From positions 62,001 to 126,000 of the forward strand of contig NZ_JACHWB010000004.1 in NCBI RefSeq assembly GCF_014191055.1: a stretch of 64,000 nucleotides of DNA, given 5' to 3'. The stretch's first letter is position 1, and each line of letters begins with the position of its first letter. The notes beneath the pieces are model-generated. The model searched no databases. It worked only from the letters and a program-made list of their open reading frames with translations, and had not been told where the DNA came from. Position numbers and translations under genes: made by a program. Below, piece after piece: positions 8,400 through 17,718 of the stretch. The DNA comes from Microvirga lupini. GTDB lineage: Bacteria; Pseudomonadota; Alphaproteobacteria; Rhizobiales; Beijerinckiaceae.

Positions 8400-9974
8400 G
8401 TGATCGGCAGCCTCTTTCATCTTGCCCGCAACCTGCGCGCCGGCTTCGTCCTGGCGCGCGAAGGCGCGTTGGCGCTTGTCGATCCAAGCGCGCTGCCGCC
8501 CGCGGCCCGCTTCGGCCTGAAAATAGCCCGTCTTGTCGAACGGCCACAGGCCGGCGACGGCGCGGCTCGGCTGTCCAAGGCGCTGACGCGGCTCGGGCCG
8601 TCTTACGTGAAGTTCGGCCAGTTTCTGGCCACCCGCCCGGATATCGTCGGTGTGGCGGCTGCTCGCGACCTGGAGCGCCTTCAGGACCGCATGCCGCCCT
8701 TCCCTCGGGCGGAAGCCGTGCGCATGGTCGAGATCGCGCTCGGCCGTTCTATTGACGAACTCTTTCTCGAATTCAGCGAGCCGATTGCGGCTGCTTCCAT
8801 CGCGCAGGTTCATAAAGCGCGCATCCGCACTGCAGAGGGCCAAGAGACCGTTGCCGTGAAGGTGGTGCGGCCCGGCGTGCGCGAGGGTTTCGCCCGCGAC
8901 CTGCAGGCCATGCGCGCCGCCGCCCGTCTGTTCGAGCGCGTGGTGCCCGATGCCAAGCGCCTCAAGCCTCTTGAGATCGTCGAGGCCCTGGCCCGTTCCG
9001 TCGCCGTCGAGATGGACCTGCGCCTGGAAGCCGCCGCCGTCTCGGAACTGGCGGAGAACACCAAGGACGACCCCGATTTCCGTGTGCCCAAGCCCGAATG
9101 GGACCTCACCGCCCGCGATGTGCTCACCACCACCTGGATCGAGGGCATCCGCCTCAACGATCTTGCAGCGATTGAAGCAGCTGGCTTTGACCGGGTGGCG
9201 CTCGGGCGCGCGGTGATCCAATCCTTCCTGCGCCATGCCATCCGCGACGGCTACTTCCATGCCGACATGCATCCCGGCAACCTGTTCGTGGACCCGGAAG
9301 GCCGCCTCGTCGCCGTCGATTTCGGCATCATGGGCCGGCTCGGCATGAAAGAGCGGCGCTTCCTGGCCGAGATCCTTCTCGGCTTCATCCGCCGCGATTA
9401 CCTGCGCGTGGCGCAGGTGCATTTCGAGGCCGGCTACGTGCCGCCGCACCACTCGGTGGAGGACTTCGCCCAGGCCATCCGGGCCATCGGCGAGCCGATC
9501 CACGATCGCCGCGCGGACGAGATCTCGATGGCGAAGCTGCTCACGCTGCTCTTCGAGATCACGGCTCTGTTCGACATGGCGACGCGCATCGAGCTCGTCA
9601 TGCTGCAGAAGACCATGGTGGTGGTGGAGGGCGTCGCCCGCAACCTCGATCCGAAGCTCGACATGTGGACCACCTCGGAGCCCGTGGTGCGCGACTGGAT
9701 CGAACGAAATCTCGGCCCTCTCGGCCGTGCCGAGCAGGCTGGCCGTGGCTTGTGGACGCTGGCCGGCGTGATCGGCGACCTGCCGGAACTGGCGCTGCGT
9801 GCCGAGCGTGTGCTCAACCAGCTTGAGGACGTGACGGCCCGCGGCGTGGCCCTGAACCAGGACAGCGTCGCGGCCATCGGCCGGGCGGAGGCCCGCGGCA
9901 ATCGCTGGGGTGTGGCGGCCTTGTGGATCATCGCCGCCTCGCTGATGATTATGCTGTTCAGAGGCTTCGCATGA
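8400..9974 (+). CDS. ubiB: UbiB, atypical ABC1-type kinase/ATPase required for ubiquinone synthesis
   Basis: The 524-residue protein belongs to the ABC1/ADCK family, needed for ubiquinone biosynthesis and probably for handling hydrophobic intermediates at the membrane. It shows the KxGQ motif in YVKFGQFLATRPD, the Ala-rich loop AAASIAQVHKA in place of a normal kinase Gly-loop, the catalytic-loop HADMHPGNLFVD and VAVDFGIMGRL. A hydrophobic C-terminal anchor (ALWIIAASLMIMLF) follows. It starts with GTG three bases after the ubiE stop, and its last bases overlap the coaBC start (ATGA). Confidence 0.95.
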   Translation: MIGSLFHLARNLRAGFVLAREGALALVDPSALPPAARFGLKIARLVERPQAGDGAARLSKALTRLGPSYVKFGQFLATRPDIVGVAAARDLERLQDRMPPFPRAEAVRMVEIALGRSIDELFLEFSEPIAAASIAQVHKARIRTAEGQETVAVKVVRPGVREGFARDLQAMRAAARLFERVVPDAKRLKPLEIVEALARSVAVEMDLRLEAAAVSELAENTKDDPDFRVPKPEWDLTARDVLTTTWIEGIRLNDLAAIEAAGFDRVALGRAVIQSFLRHAIRDGYFHADMHPGNLFVDPEGRLVAVDFGIMGRLGMKERRFLAEILLGFIRRDYLRVAQVHFEAGYVPPHHSVEDFAQAIRAIGEPIHDRRADEISMAKLLTLLFEITALFDMATRIELVMLQKTMVVVEGVARNLDPKLDMWTTSEPVVRDWIERNLGPLGRAEQAGRGLWTLAGVIGDLPELALRAERVLNQLEDVTARGVALNQDSVAAIGRAEARGNRWGVAALWIIAASLMIMLFRGFA

Positions 9975-11185
9975 CGGCGCTTACAGGCAAACGCATCCTC
10001 CTCGTCATCGGCGGCGGCATCGCGGCTTACAAGTCCCTCGACCTCATCCGCCGCCTGCGCGAACGCGGCGGCTCCGTGCGCTGCATCCTGACCAACGGTG
10101 CACAGCAGTTCATCACGCCGCTGGCGGCTTCCGCCCTGACCGGGCAGCGCTCGCACACGGATCTCTTCGACCGGGAGGACGAGGCTGATATCGGGCATAT
10201 CAAGCTCGCCCGCGATGCGGACCTCGTCGTGGTCGCACCGGCCACCGCCAATCTCATGGCCAAGATGGCAGGCGGCCACGCGGACGATCTTGCCTCCACG
10301 GTGCTGCTCGCCACCACCCTGCCGATCCTGATCGCGCCGGCCATGAACGTGCGCATGTGGCTGCACCCGGCCACGCAGCGCAACCTGAAGGCGCTTCAGG
10401 CCGATGGCGTTCACGTGGTCGGGCCGAATGAAGGCGCCATGGCGGAGGCCGAATTCGGCCCTGGCCGCATGGCAGAGCCGCTCGAAATTGCGGCAGCCGT
10501 CGAGAGGCTGCTGGCTCCTTCCGGGCCGCTGGCCGGCAGGCATGTGATCGTCACCTCCGGCCCGACGCACGAGCCCATCGACCCGGTGCGCTACATCGCC
10601 AACCGCTCCTCCGGGAAGCAGGGCCACGCGATTGCGAAGGCCGCTGCCGAGGCCGGTGCGCATGTCACCCTGATTTCCGGTCCCGTGACCTTGCCCGATC
10701 CGACGGGCGTGACGGTCGTGCATGTGGAAAGCGCCCGCGCCATGCTCGAGGCCGTGGAGAAGGCGCTGCCTGCCGATATCGGCATCTTCGCCGCGGCAGT
10801 TGCCGACTGGCGGGTGGCGAATGCCGGCGAGCAGAAGATCAAGAAAAAGGACGGTGCCCTGCCTAACCTGTCGCTCACCGAAAACCCGGACATCCTCGCG
10901 ACGGTCTCGCACCGCACGGACAACCGCCCACCGCTCATGGTGGGCTTTGCTGCCGAAACCGAGCAGGTGGTCGAGCACGCCAAGCAGAAGCTTGCCAGGA
11001 AAGGCTGCGACCTCATCGTCGCCAACGATGTTTCGGCGGAAACAGGCGTGATGGGTGGCGACAGCAATACCGTGCATCTCGTCACAGCCTCGGACGTGGA
11101 GACCTGGCCGACTCTGTCGAAAACCGATGTGGCGAAGAAGCTCGTCGAGCGCCTGGGCGCGATGGTGGGGAGCGGCAAGTCATGA
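9971..11185 (+). CDS. coaBC: Phosphopantothenoylcysteine decarboxylase / phosphopantothenate-cysteine ligase
   Basis: The 404-residue bifunctional enzyme of coenzyme A synthesis. The N-terminal flavoprotein half (CoaC) has [35 protein letters not shown] and the PAMNVRMW signature. The C-terminal CoaB half has [19 protein letters not shown] and SSGKQG, then the KIKKKDG loop and VGFAAETE. An oddity is that the region matching the ACGD motif of E. coli Dfp reads [13 protein letters not shown], so the cysteine used there is absent. ATG 9971 overlaps the ubiB stop, and its own stop overlaps the dut start, indicating translational coupling. Confidence 0.96.
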   Translation: MTALTGKRILLVIGGGIAAYKSLDLIRRLRERGGSVRCILTNGAQQFITPLAASALTGQRSHTDLFDREDEADIGHIKLARDADLVVVAPATANLMAKMAGGHADDLASTVLLATTLPILIAPAMNVRMWLHPATQRNLKALQADGVHVVGPNEGAMAEAEFGPGRMAEPLEIAAAVERLLAPSGPLAGRHVIVTSGPTHEPIDPVRYIANRSSGKQGHAIAKAAAEAGAHVTLISGPVTLPDPTGVTVVHVESARAMLEAVEKALPADIGIFAAAVADWRVANAGEQKIKKKDGALPNLSLTENPDILATVSHRTDNRPPLMVGFAAETEQVVEHAKQKLARKGCDLIVANDVSAETGVMGGDSNTVHLVTASDVETWPTLSKTDVAKKLVERLGAMVGSGKS

Positions 11186-11637
11186 GCCGCTCCTTACGCA
11201 TCCAGCGCCTTGCCCATGCGGACGGTCTGCCGTTGCCGCGCTATGAAACCGCCGGCGCGGCAGGCATGGATCTCATCGCGGCCAATCCGTCCAATGCGCC
11301 GATTGTCCTGCAGCCGATGCAGCGCGTGCTCGTTCCCACCGGCCTTGTGATGCAGCTCGATCCGGGTTTCGAGGCGCAGGTGCGGCCTCGTTCCGGGCTC
11401 GCCTTCAAGCACGGCGTCACGGTGCTCAATGCGCCGGGCACCATCGATGCGGATTATCGCGGCGAGGTGCAGGTGCTACTCGTCAATCTGGGGTCCGAGC
11501 CCTTCACCGTCGCGCGTGGCATGCGGATCGCTCAAGTCATCGTTTCGCCCGTCATCCAGGTGGAGCTACTGGAGGTGACGCAGGTTGACGAGACACCCCG
11601 CGCCGCCGGCGGTTTCGGCTCCACGGGACTGGGGTAG
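11182..11637 (+). CDS. dut: Deoxyuridine 5'-triphosphate nucleotidohydrolase (dUTPase)
   Basis: The 151-residue trimeric dUTPase hydrolyses dUTP to dUMP, limiting uracil in DNA and feeding dTMP synthesis. All five motifs are visible: [47 protein letters not shown] and the C-terminal arm GGFGSTG that closes over the active site. The ATG overlaps the coaBC stop, so it is the last gene of the ubiE-ubiB-coaBC-dut unit. A dispersed repeat begins directly after its stop codon. Confidence 0.97.
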   Translation: MSRSLRIQRLAHADGLPLPRYETAGAAGMDLIAANPSNAPIVLQPMQRVLVPTGLVMQLDPGFEAQVRPRSGLAFKHGVTVLNAPGTIDADYRGEVQVLLVNLGSEPFTVARGMRIAQVIVSPVIQVELLEVTQVDETPRAAGGFGSTGLG

Positions 11638-11766
11638 AGCATCGTGCGGAAAAGTGGACCCGGTTTTCGCTTGCGCGGCCCGCTGGGTCCGCCCGAACGA
11701 TGCTCTCATTCAAGAAGAAAGCATCGGATGGATACCAAAAGTGCAAGTCCACTTTTGGGTCCGATG
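11638..11766 (+). repeat. Dispersed intergenic palindromic repeat (family A), dut-rrf2 gap
   Basis: This is the longest copy. It starts AGCATCGTGCGGAAAAGTGG, has a GC-rich middle (GCCCGCTGGGTCCGC), then AACGATGCTCTCATTCAAG. It ends with the ACCAAAAGTG / CACTTTTGG hairpin and GGTCCGATG. It ends about 18 bp before the start of the Rrf2 gene, so it forms part of that gene's upstream region. Confidence 0.75.
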
Positions 11767-11783
11767 GTTTGGGGAGCATCGCC

Positions 11784-12233
11784 ATGAACTTTCTCTCACG
11801 CCGTTCGCTTCTCGCCATCGCGGCCGTCACCGATATTGCGCTCCACGCCCGGCCCATGCCGGTTTCCGCCAAGGCACTGGCGGCCCGGCACAACCTGCCG
11901 CCACGCTATCTCGAACCGGTTCTCCAGGCTCTCGTGCGCCAGGGCATTCTCAAAGGGGTGCGTGGGCCGCGGGGCGGGTACGAGCTGGCCCGCGAACGGC
12001 GGCGGATCACGGCGGGCGACATCGTGCGCATCGCCATGGCGGCCCTGGAGGAGGACGGCTCGTCGCCGATCCCCGAATCGCGTCTGGCCGAGGCCGTCGT
12101 CAGCCCCCTGGTCCAGCGCGGCACGGAGGCTTTCCTGAGCGAACTCGACAAGGTCACCGTCGAGGACCTCTGCCAGAAGGCGCAGGCGGAATCGGCTGTC
12201 GAGGCGGTCACGACGGTTGATTTCACGATTTGA
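11784..12233 (+). CDS. Rrf2 family transcriptional regulator (no iron-sulfur cysteines)
   Basis: The 149-residue protein has the Rrf2 winged-helix layout: MNFLSRRSLLAIAAVTDIAL, the recognition region LPPRYLEPVLQALVRQGIL and the wing KGVRGPRGGYELARERRRIT. Rrf2 members such as IscR and NsrR bind Fe-S clusters through three cysteines around residues 90-110. Here that region has none; the only Cys is near the C-terminus in EDLCQKA. Cysteine-free Rrf2 proteins include CymR, the regulator of cysteine metabolism that works with CysK. cysK lies 73 bp downstream and an imperfect 24-bp palindrome overlaps this gene's stop. A role in controlling cysK is therefore inferred. The ATG follows GGGGAG. Confidence 0.88.
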   Translation: MNFLSRRSLLAIAAVTDIALHARPMPVSAKALAARHNLPPRYLEPVLQALVRQGILKGVRGPRGGYELARERRRITAGDIVRIAMAALEEDGSSPIPESRLAEAVVSPLVQRGTEAFLSELDKVTVEDLCQKAQAESAVEAVTTVDFTI

Positions 12234-12255
12234 TATGTGAATTATTCCAAATATC
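12232..12255. promoter_or_regulatory. Imperfect palindrome upstream of cysK, candidate Rrf2 operator
   Basis: A 24-bp dyad with outer arms GATAT...ATATC and inner TG/CA pairs; 9 of 12 positions are complementary. It is AT-rich in a GC-rich setting and lies about 50 bp upstream of the cysK start. Confidence 0.4.
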
Positions 12256-12306
12256 GACACTTGCTGCAGAAAAAGATAAGCTTCCTCCGATCTGAAGGAG
12301 GATCTC

Positions 12307-13287
<981 letters not shown>

Positions 13288-13311
13288 GCTGTTCATCCAG
13301 CGGAACGATTC

Positions 13312-13339
13312 AAGGGCGGCCTCCGGGCCGCCCTTTTTG
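13312..13339 (+). terminator. Rho-independent terminator of cysK
   Basis: GGGCGGC (13314-13320) pairs with GCCGCCC (13327-13333) and is followed by TTTTT. Confidence 0.88.
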
Positions 13340-13445
13340 TTGGCGCAGGCTCCAAGCTTGGCCAGAACTTCCCCTGATTCCTCGGGTTCTCCTTGCGACA
13401 TACGCATTCAAACGATGTTTCCAAGAATATCTGATGGAGTTCATC

Positions 13446-13802
13446 ATGGCGGACCGCAAAGCTCCCCATTCGTTAAAGGACCAAGACGCGGACCAGATCC
13501 GCAACGAGCAGCGCGGTGGGAGGGACAGCCCGGTCGATCCCAACCGGGACGGCGGCATCGAAGGCAACGCCACCTTACGACGTGTGTGGAGCCAGCCGGG
13601 CGGTGAGGCCGAGGCCTATCGCCAGGGCCAGGCAGGCCAGACCAGCAAGGCCGGGCATGACGGCCATGACGAACTCACGGCCGCCGAAACACCCGAGGCC
13701 ACCAAGCACCTGAGCGACGCCACCCTGTCGCCGGACGACAAGGACGCCACCGCCGAAGCCATCGAGCGGGCAACCGCCGTCAACGGCAAAGAACAGGGCT
13801 GA
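13446..13802 (+). CDS. Small hydrophilic hypothetical protein (118 aa)
   Basis: The product starts MADRKAPHSLKDQDADQIRN. It is rich in Asp, Glu, Gly, Lys and Gln, with no hydrophobic core, cysteine or membrane segment, so it is probably largely disordered. GGAG lies 9 nt before the chosen ATG; an ATG four codons earlier is also open. It is the first of three small hydrophilic ORFs in a row, all with plausible ribosome sites. I recognise no family. Comparable small disordered proteins are often induced by osmotic or drying stress, but nothing in the sequence proves that. Confidence 0.6.
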   Translation: MADRKAPHSLKDQDADQIRNEQRGGRDSPVDPNRDGGIEGNATLRRVWSQPGGEAEAYRQGQAGQTSKAGHDGHDELTAAETPEATKHLSDATLSPDDKDATAEAIERATAVNGKEQG

Positions 13803-13814
13803 CAGGAGAGTGCC

Positions 13815-14048
13815 ATGGGCAATGCAGGTTACGGCAATCACACCGAAGACACGCAGCAGGATGTCGATTCCAAGCGGCGCGATCCGCAGGGTGATCGCAA
13901 GGCTTCCTCCGACAAGCAGTCTGGCGGCAACCAGCCGGCGGCAGGACCTCACAGCAAGCCGTCGCTGACGAATCCGGACTCGACCCCGGGCACGGGCGCT
14001 CTGCCTGATGCGGGCGACCGGGATGCGACCGATTCCACGAGTTCATGA
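13815..14048 (+). CDS. Small hydrophilic hypothetical protein (77 aa)
   Basis: Starts MGNAGYGNHTEDTQQDVDSK and ends DATDSTSS. It is low-complexity, rich in Asp, Ser, Gly, Pro and Lys, and predicted disordered. CAGGAGAG precedes the ATG with good spacing. It begins 12 bp after the previous small gene and ends 13 bp before the next, so the three are probably one transcript. No family is recognised. Confidence 0.55.
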   Translation: MGNAGYGNHTEDTQQDVDSKRRDPQGDRKASSDKQSGGNQPAAGPHSKPSLTNPDSTPGTGALPDAGDRDATDSTSS

Positions 14049-14061
14049 GGGACAAGCAGCG

Positions 14062-14226
14062 ATGGCGACACCGGACAAGAAGTCGAACAAGGCAACCGAC
14101 GAGGATATCAGCGCACCGCGCCTGACACCGCAGGGCCGCGAGAACCCAGAAGCCTCGGGCGAGGATTCGACGAACCCGATGGGCGAGGGGGCTAAGAAAG
14201 GGCAGAGCGACAAAGCCGAGGGCTAA
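14062..14226 (+). CDS. Small hydrophilic hypothetical protein (54 aa)
   Basis: Starts MATPDKKSNKATDEDISAPR. It is entirely hydrophilic with many Lys, Glu, Gly and Asn. The ribosome site is weak (GAGGGACAAGC upstream). Similar composition to the two preceding ORFs and the tight spacing support it as the third member of this small cluster. No family is recognised. Confidence 0.5.
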   Translation: MATPDKKSNKATDEDISAPRLTPQGRENPEASGEDSTNPMGEGAKKGQSDKAEG

Positions 14227-14276
14227 AGCACAGGCTCGCCAGCACAGACATCGAGATGGAGCCGCACGGCTCCTCT

Positions 14277-14900
14277 CTACAATCCTCCGTCTCTCCCATA
14301 GACCCGAAAACCTTCACGCTCGCAAAGACGATTGTAGTAGCACTCGATCTCCTGCAGGTTCGGGCGTTCGAGCGGAATGCTCTTCCAGCGGTGGATCGAC
14401 AGGCCGATGACGATGTCGGCACAGGTGAAGGTTGGTCCGGCGATATAGGCGCCGGTGCGGGCGAGTTCCCGGTCCAGCACCTGAACGGCGGAGCAGAATG
14501 CGTTCCAGGATGAGACAATCTGCTTTTCGTCCTGGAAGTGCGGGTTCTTGCGCACGGTTGCCTGGAAGACGTAGCGCCAGGTGTTGTTGAAGTCGGAAAC
14601 CTGCCAGTCCATCCACTTCTCGACCTGCGCCCGCTTGGCGGGATCGGCGGGAAGCAGGTCGTCACGGCCCTCTCGCGCCGCCAGATAGCGGACGATGCTG
14701 TTCGATTCCCAGAAGAGCTGGCCAGCATCCTCAAGCACCGGAATCATGCCGACAGGATTGAGCTTGAGAAAGTCAGGGTCGGTGACGGGCCGCGTTCCGC
14801 CACCCCAGTCGATGCGCTCGAACGGCAGACCAAGCTCCATGCAGGTCCAGAGCACCTTCCGCACATTGATGGACCCGGCGTATCCGTGAATCTTCAGCAT
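14277..14900 (-). CDS. Glutathione S-transferase family protein
   Basis: The 207-residue protein has the two-domain GST form. The N-terminal thioredoxin-like part reads MLKIHGYAGSINVRKVLWTC, with LNPVGMIPVLEDAG and the gamma-Glu binding ESNSIVRYLAAREGR. The alpha-helical C-terminal half has the N-capping motif AYIAGPTFTCADIVIGLSI. The Ser in YAGSINVRK is the probable glutathione-activating residue. GSTs conjugate or reduce electrophiles; the actual substrate cannot be read from sequence. It stands alone, downstream of the typA terminator. Confidence 0.92.
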   Translation of the reverse strand: MLKIHGYAGSINVRKVLWTCMELGLPFERIDWGGGTRPVTDPDFLKLNPVGMIPVLEDAGQLFWESNSIVRYLAAREGRDDLLPADPAKRAQVEKWMDWQVSDFNNTWRYVFQATVRKNPHFQDEKQIVSSWNAFCSAVQVLDRELARTGAYIAGPTFTCADIVIGLSIHRWKSIPLERPNLQEIECYYNRLCEREGFRVYGRDGGL

Positions 14901-14924
14901 GCTCCCTCCCGATCTCCGTTCATG

Positions 14925-14949
14925 AAAAAGGCCGCTCCGGAGAGCGGCC
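14925..14949 (-). terminator. Rho-independent terminator of typA
   Basis: On the minus strand GGCCGCTC-TCC-GGAGCGGCC is followed by TTTTT (plus-strand AAAAA at 14925-14929). Confidence 0.85.
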
Positions 14950-14975
14950 CTTCGAGTGTTGCCAAGGCGCTGTTT

Positions 14976-16802
14976 TTAAGCGCTGAGCGCTTCCTTCTGC
15001 TTCTCGGCGCGCTTGCGATCGTTCGGATCGAGGATCGCCTTGCGGATGCGGATCGACTTCGGCGTCACCTCGACGAGCTCGTCGTCTTCGATCCAGGCGA
15101 GCGAACGCTCGAGGGTCATGCGGATCGGAGGCGTCAGGCGCACCGCTTCGTCCTTCGAGGTCGTGCGGATGTTGGTAAGCTTCTTGCCCTTCAGCACGTT
15201 CACCTCGAGGTCGTTTTCGCGGTTGTGCTCGCCGATGATCATGCCCTGATAGACCTTCCAGCCGGGCTCGATCATCATCGGGCCGCGATCCTCAAGGTTC
15301 CACAGGGCATAGGCCACGGCCTCGCCTGCGTCGTTGGAGATCAGCACGCCGTTGCGCCGTCCCGCAATCTCGCCCTTGTAGGGCTCGTAGGCGTGGAACA
15401 GACGGTTCATGATCGCGGTGCCGCGGGTGTCGGTGAGAAGCTCGCTCTGGTAGCCGATCAGGCCGCGGGTCGGAGCGTAGAACACGAGACGCTGGCGGTT
15501 GCCGCCGGACGGCTTCATCTCGACCATGTCGGCGCGGCGCTCGGACATCTTCTGCACGACGACGCCGGAATGCTCCTCGTCCACGTCGATGACGACCTCT
15601 TCGATGGGCTCGAGGAGCTGGCCGTTCTCGTCCTTCTCGAACACCACGCGGGGACGCGACACGGCGAGCTCGAAGCCCTCGCGGCGCATGGTCTCGATCA
15701 GGATCGCGAGCTGCAACTCGCCGCGGCCCGACACGTAGAAGCTATCCTTGTCGGCGGCTTCCTCGATCTTGAGGGTCACGTTGCCTTCCGCTTCCTTGAA
15801 CAGGCGGTCGCGGATCATGCGGCTTGTGACCTTGTCGCCCTCGGTGCCGGCGAGCGGCGAGTCGTTGACGATGAACGACATGGTTACGGTCGGCGGATCG
15901 ATCGGCTGCGCCTGGATCGGAATGTCGTTCTCGGGCGCGCAGAAGGTGTCGGCCACCGAGCCCTTCACGAGGCCCGCGATGGACACGATGTCGCCGGCCT
16001 CGCCGACCTCGATGGGCTGGCGCTCCAGGCCGCGGAAGGCCAGGATCTTGGACACGCGGCCGTTCTCGACCAGGTTGCCGTTGCGGTCGATCACCTTGAT
16101 CGTCTGGTTCGGCTTCACCGTGCCGGAGGCGATGCGGCCGGTGACGATGCGGCCCAGGAAGGGGTTCGCCTCGAGCAGGGTGCCAAGCATGCGGAACGGG
16201 CCTTCCTCGGTCTTGGCCGGGGGCACGTGCTCCAGCACGAGGTCGAAGAGCGGGGCCAGGCCCTCGTCGCTCGGGCCTTCCGGGGACTTCGCCATCCAGC
16301 CGTTGCGGCCGGATCCGTAGAGGATCGGGAAGTCGAGCTGCTCGTCGGTGGCGTCGAGCGCCGCGAACAGGTCGAACACCTCGTTGATGACCTCCGTGTG
16401 GCGGGCATCGGGGCGGTCGATCTTGTTGATGGCGACAATCGGCTTGAGGCCGATCTTGAGGGCCTTGGAGACCACGAACTTGGTCTGCGGCATCGGGCCT
16501 TCGGCCGCGTCCACCAGCACGATGGCGCCGTCCACCATGCTGAGGATTCGCTCCACCTCGCCGCCGAAATCGGCGTGGCCGGGGGTGTCGACGATGTTGA
16601 TGCGGGTGTCCTTCCAGACGACCGAGGTCGCCTTGGCCAGGATGGTGATGCCGCGCTCCTTCTCCAGATCGTTCGAGTCCATGGCGCGCTCTTCCACGCG
16701 CTGGTTCTCGCGGAAGCTGCCCGATTGCTGGAGGAGCTTGTCGACCAGGGTCGTCTTGCCATGGTCGACGTGGGCGATGATGGCGATATTGCGTAGTTTC
16801 AT
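14976..16802 (-). CDS. typA: Translational GTPase TypA/BipA
   Basis: The 608-residue ribosome-associated GTPase of the EF-G family helps 50S assembly and stress or cold adaptation. G1 is [15 protein letters not shown], the switch region is ERERGITI-like ([12 protein letters not shown]), G3 is [15 protein letters not shown]4 is NKIDR, and the C-terminal TypA region contains [18 protein letters not shown] chose ATG 16800-16802 ([16 protein letters not shown]), which matches the family start; the ORF remains open for another 100 codons upstream. A strong terminator follows. Confidence 0.97.
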   Translation of the reverse strand: MKLRNIAIIAHVDHGKTTLVDKLLQQSGSFRENQRVEERAMDSNDLEKERGITILAKATSVVWKDTRINIVDTPGHADFGGEVERILSMVDGAIVLVDAAEGPMPQTKFVVSKALKIGLKPIVAINKIDRPDARHTEVINEVFDLFAALDATDEQLDFPILYGSGRNGWMAKSPEGPSDEGLAPLFDLVLEHVPPAKTEEGPFRMLGTLLEANPFLGRIVTGRIASGTVKPNQTIKVIDRNGNLVENGRVSKILAFRGLERQPIEVGEAGDIVSIAGLVKGSVADTFCAPENDIPIQAQPIDPPTVTMSFIVNDSPLAGTEGDKVTSRMIRDRLFKEAEGNVTLKIEEAADKDSFYVSGRGELQLAILIETMRREGFELAVSRPRVVFEKDENGQLLEPIEEVVIDVDEEHSGVVVQKMSERRADMVEMKPSGGNRQRLVFYAPTRGLIGYQSELLTDTRGTAIMNRLFHAYEPYKGEIAGRRNGVLISNDAGEAVAYALWNLEDRGPMMIEPGWKVYQGMIIGEHNRENDLEVNVLKGKKLTNIRTTSKDEAVRLTPPIRMTLERSLAWIEDDELVEVTPKSIRIRKAILDPNDRKRAEKQKEALSA

Positions 16803-17718
16803 AAGGGGTCTCTCAAAGCAAAGCGGCCCGGCACGCGGCAAGCGTGGCCGCGCCCCTGGCTCGTACCGGGCGGAAATCTGATGCGCTGCAATATAATGAT
16901 AACAGAGCGGCCGCAATAGGGCAGCTTGGCTCATGTCATTCAAAGAACCAGCACCTTCGGGCCCGCAGCGGGTGGGCTGCGAGCCGTCAGGTGAGATCGA
17001 GGGAGGCGTGCTGGGCAGCCCGGCTCGATGGGTGTGGTGAGAAGTGAAGAGCCGGACCTGCTCGTCACGCGCGGTTTGTTTCAGCGGACCTGGATCTGCG
17101 CCAGGATCGGCCACCCGCGATCACAGGCGTGCGAGACCTGCGGCGGGACCGCGCCTCGTCCCGCATCTGCGACGCCTCGCGAGCGCGCCCCTCTGTGGAC
17201 GAGGATGAACCATGATATAGCCCAGCTTAGGACCAAAGTCAAGAACAAAATGAGAACAAGACGTAGCCTCACACCCGCAGCCCTCATCCTGAGGAGGTTG
17301 CCTAGGCGACCGTCTCGAAGGAGGCACCAGTGCTCTCTGGACGCTCCTTCGAGACGGTTGCTGCGCGACCTCCTCAGGATGAGGGCAGAGAAACACGAGT
17401 CGTGAATCCCCGGCACAAGCTCGGTCATGACAAGCGGGGCGTTATCGCCGTCGCGCTTTCCCTCCAGCGACAGAAGGCCATCGCTTGCCGCCTCGATATG
17501 CTCTACACAATGATTGAAGTCATTGGGCGAACGCCTAAATGGCTGAAAGCCCCTGCCATTTCCAAAGCTCAGCATGTCTTCAACAATATCATCGAACGCT
17601 CCTCGCATGCTCGGGCCTGAAGCTCTCGCGGCAGCCATAGGGCCATCCAGTCACCGCCAAAGCGCGGGCGGCATCGGATATGCTGCGCGCAAGCCTCCCG
17701 TCGGGAGGCGCAGGCTCC
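16803..17718. other. Repeat-bearing intergenic region between typA and a sensor kinase gene
   Basis: No supported gene in about 0.9 kb. ORFs on both strands here (for example 17081-17638 minus) read through the palindromic repeat at 17281-17385 and have no family resemblance. Both flanking genes point away from the middle, so their promoters must lie here. A second repeat-like segment (about 17400-17436, ATCCCCGGCACAAGC..GTCATGAC) follows the large palindrome. Confidence 0.6.
17281..17385. repeat. 105-bp palindromic repeat (family C, CCCTCATCCTGAGGAGG)
   Basis: Outer arms CCCTCATCCTGAGGAGGT (17281-17298) and its exact complement (17368-17385) enclose second arms ACCGTCTCGAAGGAG (17309-17323) and their exact complement (17344-17358). 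The whole element could fold into one long hairpin with a small internal bulge. Confidence 0.85.

Noticed and set aside
7623-9503. 626-codon minus-strand frame opposite ubiE and ubiB
   Set aside because: Antisense shadow of two clear genes caused by high third-position GC; no start signal or recognisable motif.
14538-16796. 752-codon plus-strand frame opposite the GST and typA genes
   Set aside because: Crosses two unrelated real genes and a terminator; low-complexity His/Leu/Asp-rich product typical of antisense frames.
17081-17638. 185-codon minus-strand ORF upstream of the sensor kinase
   Set aside because: It reads through both arms of the palindromic repeat; the remainder has no recognised features.
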